Assembly: GCA_036500205.1 (NCBI GenBank)
Contig: DASYCK010000119.1
Coordinates: 1 to 22,615, forward strand
DNA length: 22,615 nucleotides
Source of the DNA: DASYCK01 sp036500205
GTDB taxonomy: Bacteria; Myxococcota_A; Polyangia; Fen-1088
Direction of reading: 5' to 3'
Position numbers and translations under genes: made by a program. Under the pieces are notes generated by a model that did no database searches, was not told the DNA's origin, and saw only the letters and a list, made by a program, of their open reading frames with translations. How positions within the stretch are numbered: the stretch's first letter is position 1; the number at the start of each line of letters is the position of its first letter. Positions 13,724 through 20,586 of this stretch are shown one piece after another.

Positions 13724-15247
13724 TCAGGCGAGCGCGGGCTTCTTCGGAGGCGCGACGGGACCGCGCGGCTCGGAGGGGACTGATCTGGAAGGGTCGGAGG
13801 GCCGTGGGCCCTTTCCCTCTTCGAAGTAGCGCGCGGCCACGGGCCTGATCGCCAGGTTCGCGAAGAACGCCACCACCAGCAACCCCGCCATCACATACAT
13901 CGTGACGTTGTAGGCCTGGTACCTGGGAACGCCATGCTCGATCTGGGCCTCGCGCATGTAGTTGACGAGCACCGGCCCGAGGACGCCCGCCGCCGACCAG
14001 GCCGTCAGCAGGCGCCCGTGCACCGCGCTCACGTACTTGGTGCCGAACAGATCGGCCAGATAGGCCGGAATGGTGGCGAATCCGCCTCCATACATGGTCA
14101 GGATGGCGCAAAAGCAGGCCACGAAGAGCGAAATGCTTCCGAGCTTGCCGGCCAAGGGCACCACCGCGTAGAGCGCCGGGCCCAGCGTGAAGAAGCAGAC
14201 GTACGTCGCCTTGCGGCCGATCTTGTCGGACAGCGAAGCCCAGAAGAATCGGCCCGCCATGTTGAACAGGCTGAGCAGTCCCACGAATCCGGCCGCGGCG
14301 CTGGCGGTGACGGTGCCCTTGAAGATCTCCTGAACCATGGCCGAGGCCTGCCCGAGCACGCCGATGCCAGCGGTCACGTTGAAGCACAGGACCACCCACA
14401 GCAACCAGAACTGCGGTGTGCGAATGGCCGCGGCTGCCGTGACGTTGCCGTGGGTGATCAGCGCCTTTGTCTTGTCGGCGCTCTCGGTCCAGCCGGCTGG
14501 TTTCCAGCCGGCCGGCGGCACACGATAGCCGAACGCGCCCGCCGACATGACCAGCAAGTAGACAACTCCCAGCACCGCCCACGTCTCCGCCACGCCGGTC
14601 GAGGTGGGCGAGGCGAAGTGCTTCATGAGAAAGTCGGACAGCGGCGAGGCGATGAGCGCCCCGCCGCCGAAGCCCATGATCGCCATGCCGGTCGACATTC
14701 CCCGTCGATCGGGGAACCACGCGATCAACGTGGACACGGGCGTGATATATCCGATGCCCAGGCCGCAGCCGCCGAGCACGCCGTATCCGAGATAGACGAG
14801 CCATAGCTGGTGGAGGTGAATGCCGAGCGCGCCGACGAGGAAGCCGCCCCCCCAGCACAGCGCCGCCGCGAAGCCGCTCTTGCGCGGCCCGCTCGCCTGC
14901 GCCCATTTACCGAACAGCGCCGCCGATGCGCCGAGCACGAAGATTGCGATGGTGAAGATCCAGCCGAGCTGGGTGAGCTTCCAGTCGCCCGCGATCGACT
15001 TCGTGATCCCGAGCTGCCTCGTCAGCGGCAGGTTGAAGACGCTGAGCGCGTAGACCTGGCCGATGCACAGATGCGTCGCCAAGGCACACGGCGGGACGAG
15101 CCACCGACTGAATCCCGCCTTTGCCACGGTGGCTTCCTTGCCCAGGCCCAGCCTGCCGCCACTTCCTGGCGCGACGGCCGTCGATGGCGGCTTCTCGCCG
15201 GAAGGTTTCAGGGCACCCAGGGGACCTTCCGTTGAAATTCCGGGCAT
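13724..15247 (-). CDS. MFS transporter, oxalate/formate antiporter (OFA)-like
   Basis: The start is set by AGGAGG seven bases before the ATG at 15247; another ATG at 15253 abuts the box. The product has 507 residues: a Gly/Pro-rich cytoplasmic extension of about 45 residues, then about 12 hydrophobic helices. The first helix region reads RWLVPPCALATHLCIGQVYALSVFNLPLTRQLG, the OFA hallmark. Helix 4-5 shows GGCGLGIGYITPVSTLIAWFPDRRGMSTGMAIMGFGGGAL, with the MFS motif-A-like DRRG; the second half has FFWASLSDKIGRKATY, the repeated motif A. OFA transporters exchange or import small carboxylates (oxalate, formate, pyruvate/acetate in other members), so the substrate here is open. The downstream 53-aa gene supports the assignment. 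Confidence 0.9.
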   Translation of the reverse strand: MPGISTEGPLGALKPSGEKPPSTAVAPGSGGRLGLGKEATVAKAGFSRWLVPPCALATHLCIGQVYALSVFNLPLTRQLGITKSIAGDWKLTQLGWIFTIAIFVLGASAALFGKWAQASGPRKSGFAAALCWGGGFLVGALGIHLHQLWLVYLGYGVLGGCGLGIGYITPVSTLIAWFPDRRGMSTGMAIMGFGGGALIASPLSDFLMKHFASPTSTGVAETWAVLGVVYLLVMSAGAFGYRVPPAGWKPAGWTESADKTKALITHGNVTAAAAIRTPQFWLLWVVLCFNVTAGIGVLGQASAMVQEIFKGTVTASAAAGFVGLLSLFNMAGRFFWASLSDKIGRKATYVCFFTLGPALYAVVPLAGKLGSISLFVACFCAILTMYGGGFATIPAYLADLFGTKYVSAVHGRLLTAWSAAGVLGPVLVNYMREAQIEHGVPRYQAYNVTMYVMAGLLVVAFFANLAIRPVAARYFEEGKGPRPSDPSRSVPSEPRGPVAPPKKPALA

Positions 15248-15534
15248 GCGCATACCTCCTGAAGCTGCGGCAGGCGACCGCGGGCAGGTCGATGCGCTGC
15301 GGCCAATCGATGGCCGAGCGCTCAATCAGATGGCACCTCGATCCATGGGTCGGGATCGACCGGGACGCAAGGGGTGCGGCCGTCACGGAGGCCGAGTGAG
15401 CCCCGTCCGCGCGGCACGATTTTGTGTGGGGACCACGACACGGCTGTCACTGCTTCGTCGTCGGGTCCAACCGGGGCCGCGGCCCGAGGGGCCTGGACCG
15501 CATGGCACTTCCCGTGCTGTCATCGCCGGCCACG
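15248..15534. promoter_or_regulatory. Divergent upstream region of the MFS transporter and the Gly/Cys-rich exported protein
   Basis: These 287 bp lie between divergent starts and must contain promoters for both genes. Apart from the AGGAGG of the transporter gene I see no clear promoter element or strong dyad. The Gly/Cys-rich gene could start further left at an ATG at 15502. Confidence 0.35.
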
Positions 15535-16371
15535 ATGACCAGCTCTCACGACCGGACCGCGCTCTCCACCAGGGCCATCGCGGCCGCGATGCTCGTCGCC
15601 ATCGCCTGCGCCGCCCCGCCGCAGGGACAGCCGGGCACGGGCGGTGTTCAGGGCGGCGGCGGTAACCCGTCCGGCTTCGGCGGCGCACCAAACGGAAGCG
15701 GCGGCATGAACGGCGGCGGCGCCGGCGGCAGCCGAGCCTTGGGCACCGGCGGGGTCGGTATGGGCGGCGGTCCCGGTACCGGAGGCGGCCTCGGCACCGG
15801 AGGCGGCGGTCCGGGAACCGGGGGCAGCGCAGGAGCGGGCTCGGGAGGCACGGGCAGCGGCGGACGCGGCGGCGCCGGCGGCGGGGGCGCGGGGGGGCAC
15901 GCGCCCACGGCTGGCTCGCCCTGCGAATCGAACGCCGACTGCGGCTCCAACGTCGGTGCCCTCACCTGTCGCGCCCCCGGCGAGTTCCTCGGCTGCGGCA
16001 ATTGCATCCAGGGTCCGAGCAGCTGCTCGAGCGACACCGACTGCGCGTCCATCTCCGACGGCGGCGTCGCGGTGGCGCACAGGATCTGCGCGATCGCCCC
16101 CAGCGCCGATTGTTACTGCTCGAGCGTGAAGATTTGCCAGATCGGTTGCAGCAGCCAGGCCGATTGCATCACGGGCCAGGGCTGCAACGCCAGCCACCAG
16201 TGCCAGAGCAGCTGCACCCCGGGCGACGGCACCTGCCCCACCGACTATTCGTGCAGCGCGAGCGGCTTCTGCACCCAGAACAGCTGCACCGACGACTCGC
16301 AGTGTTCGGGCGCGTGCGTGAAAGGCAGCTGCTACGTCACGCCCGGCACGTGCGCCGTCCGCCCCGCGTAG
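15535..16371 (+). CDS. Exported Gly-rich, Cys-rich surface protein (putative lipoprotein)
   Basis: From the ATG at 15535 (alternatively 15502) the protein has 278 residues. A signal sequence, STRAIAAAMLVAIAC, ends at Cys25, a weak lipobox (A-I-A-C). Residues about 31-120 are almost only G, T, S, A and P in GTGG/GGG units. The rest is Cys-rich with repeated C-x(4-6)-DC and C-x-C motifs (SPCESNADC, SSCSSDTDC, GCSSQADC, SSCTPGDGTC, NSCTDDSQC), a layout common in myxobacterial extracellular proteins of unknown function and probably disulfide-bonded. No catalytic motif was seen. The Gly-rich stalk plus Cys-rich head suggests a cell-surface display role, an inference only. It is divergent from the MFS gene. 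Confidence 0.75.
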   Translation: MTSSHDRTALSTRAIAAAMLVAIACAAPPQGQPGTGGVQGGGGNPSGFGGAPNGSGGMNGGGAGGSRALGTGGVGMGGGPGTGGGLGTGGGGPGTGGSAGAGSGGTGSGGRGGAGGGGAGGHAPTAGSPCESNADCGSNVGALTCRAPGEFLGCGNCIQGPSSCSSDTDCASISDGGVAVAHRICAIAPSADCYCSSVKICQIGCSSQADCITGQGCNASHQCQSSCTPGDGTCPTDYSCSASGFCTQNSCTDDSQCSGACVKGSCYVTPGTCAVRPA

Positions 16372-16424
16372 CTGCCTCGAATGATCGAAGCCTTGCCCCG
16401 AGTCTCAGCTTTCTGACGAGGCTC

Positions 16425-16450
16425 TCCCACGCGGCCCCATCGGCGTGGGA
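16425..16450 (+). terminator. Hairpin between the Cys-rich protein and the small lipoprotein gene
   Basis: TCCCACGC (16425-16432) and GCGTGGGA (16443-16450) form a perfect 8-bp stem with a 10-nt loop, 53 bases after the upstream stop and 58 bases before the next ATG. It could end the first transcript or act in the leader of the second; no U-tract follows. Confidence 0.45.
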
Positions 16451-16508
16451 ACAACCGGCCCGCCGCAAGGCGGCCCGACCTGGCGTCGGTGTTGCAACTG
16501 ACGGCGAC

Positions 16509-16982
16509 ATGACGTTCGAGATGCCTCCCATCCACCGCGGCGCCAGGCGCTCGGCGGCGATCGTGGCCGCTGCTTTCATCGGTCTTCTCGCCGGCTGCTC
16601 CAGCGAAGGCAGTCCCGGCGCCGATGCGGCGACGGCTTGCCCCCAGAGCGTGCAGCAACGCTGCGCTCAGGGGGACCCGCCCGCCGGTGAGTTTGGCGTG
16701 CACTGCGCCCAGACTCTCGCCGCCGCCGAGGCTGATCCCTCCTTCTGTGCCAGCCTTCCCGATGCGCACGAGGAGACCTGTGGCAGCTACAAGGCGGTGG
16801 TCGTCACCAACGTCGACTTCTCGTACATCTACTACTACGACGCCTCGGGCGCGCTGATCGCCATCGCCAGCAACGGGCTCGTCAAGGGGATGCAGTGTCT
16901 CGCCGGCTCCCCCGGTTTCGTCCTGCCGTCCCCCTGCACCGACGACGGAAGCCTCCCCGTCTGCGCGGGCGCCGGACCGTGA
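16509..16982 (+). CDS. Small lipoprotein of unknown function
   Basis: The 157-residue protein starts at the ATG at 16509 with a long basic n-region (HRGARR), then AAIVAAAFIGLLAGC, a textbook LAGC lipobox, followed by SSEGSPG. The mature part has eight further Cys residues (CPQSVQQRC, HCAQTL, FCASL, TCGSY, QCLAG, PCTDD, VCAG), suggesting disulfides, and a segment VDFSYIYYYDASGALIAIAS of beta type. No family was recognised. Its start lies within a longer open frame that begins inside the preceding gene, but that upstream part is antisense-like filler and was excluded. It follows the Gly/Cys-rich gene after a hairpin and converges on the protease gene. Confidence 0.75.
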   Translation: MTFEMPPIHRGARRSAAIVAAAFIGLLAGCSSEGSPGADAATACPQSVQQRCAQGDPPAGEFGVHCAQTLAAAEADPSFCASLPDAHEETCGSYKAVVVTNVDFSYIYYYDASGALIAIASNGLVKGMQCLAGSPGFVLPSPCTDDGSLPVCAGAGP

Positions 16983-17000
16983 GGCGTCTTCCGCGGGGCG

Positions 17001-17047
17001 CGACGACGACCAGCGGCTCGGGTTTCCGCGCCGCTCAGCCGTCGTCG
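17001..17047. terminator. Nested inverted repeats between convergent lipoprotein and protease genes
   Basis: An outer arm, CGACGAC (17001-17007)/GTCGTCG (17041-17047), and an inner arm, AGCGGC (17012-17017)/GCCGCT (17030-17035), can fold into one interrupted hairpin in the 75-bp gap between converging stops at 16982 and 17058. The position suits a bidirectional terminator. Confidence 0.45.
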
Positions 17048-17057
17048 GGTGCATCAC

Positions 17058-18143
17058 TCACTGCTGAAGGGTCAAGCCCGTCAAGACGACCGGGTTCAGT
17101 CCGGGGATGTGTCGGACCGGTCTCTCCGCGCAGTCGTAGTAGTCGACCTCCTGGGCGGCTCGATGATCGCGCACCAAGGTGCAGACCAGCGGCAACCCGA
17201 GCGTGTCCGCGGAACGCGCCTGGACCCACGCCATCTTGGTCTGGACCATCGTGGCCTTGAGCGTCGTGTCGTGCACGAAGGAGCCACCGGACCAGACGGC
17301 GAACAGAAAGTCCTCGCCGTTGCGAGACAGGCGCCAGCCGGAGCCGGAATCGCCGTGGCACAAGCTTCGAATCGAAGCGTAGCCATCGACGGTGAACCAG
17401 GTGACGCCGTCGACGACGCCCGAGCCCGAGAACGCGAACGTTCCCCCACGCTTCGTGTGCTTGCCGTCGTCACCCGAAGGATCCGGGCAGTCGTAGGCCC
17501 CGCCCGCGTTCGTGCCACCGCCGTAGCCGGTCACCGAGAACTGGCCGCCGCGCGTGTTCCACGGCGTCTCGGGCCCCGCATAGACGCGCTCGCGGGTGAA
17601 GCTCGTGCCCATGCCGGCGCCGCTCAGGTTGACGAGGGCGATGTCCCAGGGCACGTTATCGACCCAGTTGGCGCCGGGCTGAAAGTTCGGGTGGATGATC
17701 ACGTTCGAGACGTTCGAGTACGCGCTGATCTGCGCGGTCTGGCCCGTGCGGATCTCGACGGTGCGCGAGCCGGAGCTGCCGAAGCAATGCGCCGCGGTGA
17801 GAACGTAGTGCTGGGATATGACGGTGCCGGTGCAGAACCCGAAGTGACCCGGGTTGTTCGGATCCGGCACGCGCACCTCGACGACGTACGCCGGATCGGC
17901 GGAGACGTCCCCGTTGGTGAGCGCGGCCTGGTCGGTGCCCGGCTCCGTCGCTTCGTCCGCCGCGTCTTCCGGCGCGCCGCAACCGAGCAACATCAGCGGT
18001 GCCAACAGCACGGCGGCTCGGAGCGCGGTGACGGCGACGGGCCTCGCGCGGGTCACCCGGTCGCCCTCGTTCGCGCCTCCGTCGGAGGCATCAAGTCCGA
18101 ACTGGCCGGTCACCCGTCGTTCCTCGACCGTCTGATTCTTCAT
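17058..18143 (-). CDS. Trypsin/chymotrypsin-fold serine protease, lipoprotein
   Basis: Starting at the ATG at 18143 (AAGGAAGGGG five bases upstream) gives 361 residues. The lipoprotein signal AVLLAPLMLLGC has Cys55, preceded by an unusually long 40-residue n-region; a GTG at 18056 with GAGGG upstream would give a normal-length signal peptide and is a real alternative. The S1 peptidase triad is His119 (VLTAAHCF), Asp167 (DIALVNL) and Ser266 (CHGDSGSG). The position corresponding to chymotrypsin 189 is Ser260, which suggests a chymotrypsin-like pocket rather than trypsin-like specificity. GDSGSG replaces the usual GDSGGP. No IVGG-type activation site is seen (ALTNGDVSADPAYVV instead), so zymogen activation may differ. 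It probably acts at the cell surface or periplasm on protein substrates. Confidence 0.88.
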   Translation of the reverse strand: MKNQTVEERRVTGQFGLDASDGGANEGDRVTRARPVAVTALRAAVLLAPLMLLGCGAPEDAADEATEPGTDQAALTNGDVSADPAYVVEVRVPDPNNPGHFGFCTGTVISQHYVLTAAHCFGSSGSRTVEIRTGQTAQISAYSNVSNVIIHPNFQPGANWVDNVPWDIALVNLSGAGMGTSFTRERVYAGPETPWNTRGGQFSVTGYGGGTNAGGAYDCPDPSGDDGKHTKRGGTFAFSGSGVVDGVTWFTVDGYASIRSLCHGDSGSGWRLSRNGEDFLFAVWSGGSFVHDTTLKATMVQTKMAWVQARSADTLGLPLVCTLVRDHRAAQEVDYYDCAERPVRHIPGLNPVVLTGLTLQQ

Positions 18144-18303
18144 GTCGACCCCTTCCTTGCGAACATCGTCGCCTGCGTTGGTTCCGTCGGCGACAATTGC
18201 TCCGCCGACCCGAGGCAGGCGTTGCACCGGATATGCCAGGTCGTTGGGTGTCCCCTGCCCCGCGGAAACAGCAGGCCGCCCCCTCCGCGGTCCCTGCGCG
18301 AAT

Positions 18304-18325
18304 GCAGCCGCGTGCGCGCGGCTGC
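18304..18325. repeat. Perfect 9-4-9 inverted repeat
   Basis: GCAGCCGCG (18304-18312) and CGCGGCTGC (18317-18325) flank TGCG. The left arm recurs as a direct repeat at 18334-18342, thirty bases on, inside the operator-like array. It could form an RNA hairpin competing with the adjacent dyads. Confidence 0.6.
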
Positions 18326-18359
18326 AAGACCTTGCAGCCGCGCCTGCAATGTCTTGCAG
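18322..18359. promoter_or_regulatory. Two tandem CTGCAA-N4-TTGCAG dyads, probable operator pair
   Basis: Site 1 is CTGCAAGACCTTGCAG (18322-18337) and site 2 is CTGCAATGTCTTGCAG (18344-18359). Each has perfect 6-bp arms and the centres are 22 bp apart, about two helical turns, as for a cooperatively bound dimeric regulator. They lie about 180-215 bp upstream of the protease start. Each also fits CTG-N10-CAG, the outer frame of the E. coli-type LexA box, but the inner bases differ and no SOS gene is near. Confidence 0.55.
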
Positions 18360-18581
18360 CGGTGATGAGCGCAGTCGCGAGCGATCACTGAGCCGCGATG
18401 GTCAGCAGAACTCCTCCGCTACCCGGATGGAGGGCGACAAACTCCGACGTAGACGCCGTGCCCCCATCCTGCCCTGCCGCCGACTGCCGCCTGCTCCGTT
18501 GGAATCGACGACGACCGATCACGTCGGAACAGGTACACCCGTGTCAGTCGGATGAGGCGTCCCACGCCGCTCCGGCGCCCA

Positions 18582-18866
18582 TCAGGTCGCTTGGCCGTGC
18601 ACCGACTTCCGCGTCGAGGGCGGCGTCCCTTGCGGACCGCTTCCCAGACCGGAGCCGTCATTCAGCAGCCGGGCCTTTCGCTCCTCGTACTCGGCGGTGG
18701 TGATATCACCAGACGCATACCGTCTCTGCAGGATGGCCAGCGGGTCATCGAACAGGCGCAGCCGCTTCCGCGGGACCGGCGTCAGCATCGCGAAGAATGC
18801 GACCACCATCACGACCCAGAAAAGCCACCAGAAGAACGTCATTCCCCAGAGCGAGTAATAGAACAT
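18582..18866 (-). CDS. SHOCT-domain small membrane protein
   Basis: This 94-residue protein has one N-terminal transmembrane helix rich in aromatics (FYYSLWGMTFFWWLFWVVMVVAFFAML, residues 2-28), a basic linker (PVPRKRLRLF), and at about 41-68 the SHOCT motif DPLAILQRRYASGDITTAEYEERKARLL, followed by a flexible polar tail. SHOCT domains occur at the end of many small membrane proteins and are thought to support oligomerisation; their cellular role is usually unknown. AGGAGG stands five bases before the ATG, so the start is firm. It is leftward, upstream of the protease by over 400 bp, probably a separate transcript, and divergent from the FAD monooxygenase. Confidence 0.85.
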   Translation of the reverse strand: MFYYSLWGMTFFWWLFWVVMVVAFFAMLTPVPRKRLRLFDDPLAILQRRYASGDITTAEYEERKARLLNDGSGLGSGPQGTPPSTRKSVHGQAT

Positions 18867-19085
18867 GGTGCCCTCCTAACTTCTGTTCCCAAACTAAGGT
18901 CGCGCGATGTGCTGTCAACCCGGCGACGCCTGCCCCGGGGACAAACCATCTTGCCAATCTCCGATCCGGATCCATGACTCACCAGAGGAGCACGGACGGC
19001 ATCACATGACGTTGCTGCATTTACGGAATGAAGATGGAAGAGTCCATCTGGTCGGCGGTCGGGTGCGCTCTCCGCGGAGAGTCCG

Positions 19086-20258
19086 ATGAACGTCCTGATC
19101 TCGGGCGCGGGCATCGCCGGCTGTTGTCTGGCGTTCTGGCTCGAACGACACGGGTTCCGGCCCACCATCGTCGAACGCGCGCCGCGTCCACGCACCGGCG
19201 GATACATCATCGACTTCTGGGGCGCCGGGATGGACGTGGTGGAGCGCATGGGCCTCCTATCCGAGATCATGGCGAAGGGCTACAAGGTCCGGGAGGTGCG
19301 GCTCGTCGGCTCGCGCGGCCACCGCGTGGGCGGCTTCTCGGTCAGCGTCCTCGACCGCGTCACCAGGGGGCGGTACACCAGCTTGCCCCGCTCGGAGCTG
19401 GCGTTGTCCCTTCACGGCGCTCTCGGTGATCGCGTCGAGACGATCTTCGATGACGCCATCGCGGGGATCGAGGATACGGGCAAACAGGTCCAGGTTCGCT
19501 TCCTCCGCGCTCCGGAGCGGACGTTCGACCTGGTGATCGGAGCCGACGGCCTCCATTCGCGGGTGCGGCAGCTGGTCTTCGGCGCGGAGGCTCGATTCGA
19601 GCGGTTCCTGGGCATCAAGGTGGCGGCCTTCCAGGCCCTGGGCTATCGACCCCGGGACGAGCTCGTCTACGTCATTCATCGCGATGTCGGCCAGCAGGTG
19701 GGTCGCTTCTCGATGAAGGACGATCGCACGATGTTCCTGTTCGTGTTCGCCGACCCGACGGCCGAACTTCCGGCCGACCTGGCGGGGCAGAAGGCGCTGT
19801 TGCGCCGGCGATTCTCCGGCTCGGGGTGGGAGTGCCCGTCGATTCTGGCCGCGCTCGACGGCGCCGACGATCTGTACCTGGATCGCGTCAGTCAGGTTCG
19901 CCTGGATCGCTGGGCCCTGGGTCGGGTTGCCCTGGCCGGCGACGCCGCCTTCTGCGTCTCGCTCCTCGCCGGCCAAGGCTCCGCGCTGGCGATGGTGGCG
20001 GCCTACGTCCTCGCTGGCGAGCTCAAGCGCGCCGGCGGCGATCATCGGGCCGCGTTCGGGCGCTATCAGGATCGCATCGCCGGCCTGATCGCCACGAAGC
20101 AACAGGGGGCGCTCAAGCTCGCCTCCTTCTTCGTGCCGCGCTCGCGTTTCGGGATCTTCCTGGGAGATCAGCTCACGAAGCTGATGTCCCTGGGCCCCGT
20201 GGCCGAGCTCGCCATCGGCCGCGCGCTGCGCGACCCGATTGACCTTCCGGAGTATTGA
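19086..20258 (+). CDS. FAD-dependent monooxygenase, PHBH/TetX-like
   Basis: The 390-residue protein shows the class A flavoprotein monooxygenase motifs in order: GxGxxG as ISGAGIAGCCLAFWLERHG (residues 7-12) with Glu30 at the end of strand 2 (IVERAP), the DG motif GADGLHSRVR (152-161), and the GD motif RVALAGDAAFCVSLLAGQGSALAM (Gly285-Asp286). GGYIIDFWGAGMDVVERMGL after the Rossmann fold is like that in TetX-type and related enzymes. The family hydroxylates aromatic or polyketide-like small molecules using NAD(P)H and O2, and some members inactivate tetracyclines; the substrate here is unknown. GGAGAG lies four bases before the ATG. It is divergent from the SHOCT gene (219-bp gap), with no obvious partner genes. 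Confidence 0.9.
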   Translation: MNVLISGAGIAGCCLAFWLERHGFRPTIVERAPRPRTGGYIIDFWGAGMDVVERMGLLSEIMAKGYKVREVRLVGSRGHRVGGFSVSVLDRVTRGRYTSLPRSELALSLHGALGDRVETIFDDAIAGIEDTGKQVQVRFLRAPERTFDLVIGADGLHSRVRQLVFGAEARFERFLGIKVAAFQALGYRPRDELVYVIHRDVGQQVGRFSMKDDRTMFLFVFADPTAELPADLAGQKALLRRRFSGSGWECPSILAALDGADDLYLDRVSQVRLDRWALGRVALAGDAAFCVSLLAGQGSALAMVAAYVLAGELKRAGGDHRAAFGRYQDRIAGLIATKQQGALKLASFFVPRSRFGIFLGDQLTKLMSLGPVAELAIGRALRDPIDLPEY

Positions 20259-20586
20259 GGGTTCTCGTTCGCCTTTTCCTCGGGCCCGATCGACAGCTTG
20301 GATGAGCCCTTCCGCGCCAACCGGCGGGCGGTGCGCCGCAAGGGCACGGTTCGTCAGGGGGAAGAAGATGCGACGGGCGAGACCGGGTCGCGGCAAAAAT
20401 CGCTCGTCGCCGCCCCGCCACTTTCAACTTCGGAAACGATGACTATGAGGGCTACGAGCGGAAGTGCGTGTCGCTCCTGGCGGAGCGTGTTACGGCGGCC
20501 CCACGCGAGCTTCCAGAATGGACGCTCGTTCGCGCTCGAAGCAGATGGGCCGCGCCTGGGGCGCAATGGAACGAAAGGAGTCCGTC
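20259..20586. other. Intergenic region upstream of the BON-domain gene
   Basis: This 328-bp gap precedes the BON gene. One frame in the right half reads FNFGNDDYEGYERKCVSLL, then AERVTAAPRELPEW, and stays open to a TGA overlapping the BON start, but it has no start codon or recognised family and I do not call it a gene. A strong Shine-Dalgarno (AAAGGAG) for the BON gene lies at its end. No promoter was fixed. Confidence 0.4.

Larger units (their letters stand above)
18144..18581. other. 438-bp intergenic region upstream of the protease, holding a nested palindrome array
   Basis: This gap lies upstream of the protease and downstream of the SHOCT gene, both leftward. Its only structured part is 18304-18359 (separate entries). 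Several open frames cross it, but they lack ribosome sites and recognisable protein character. A protease promoter should lie here; none could be assigned by eye. Confidence 0.5.

Noticed and set aside
15648..16052. Pro-rich leftward frame (PPPVPGPPPIP)
   Set aside because: Antisense of the Gly-rich part of the exported Cys-rich protein.
18322..18359. LexA/SOS box interpretation of the CTG-N10-CAG dyads
   Set aside because: The outer bases fit, but the inner bases do not match an E. coli-type box and no SOS gene is adjacent. Kept as an unknown operator.
18398..18703. 101-codon rightward frame across the SHOCT gene end
   Set aside because: Antisense to the well-supported SHOCT gene, no start site, random-looking composition.
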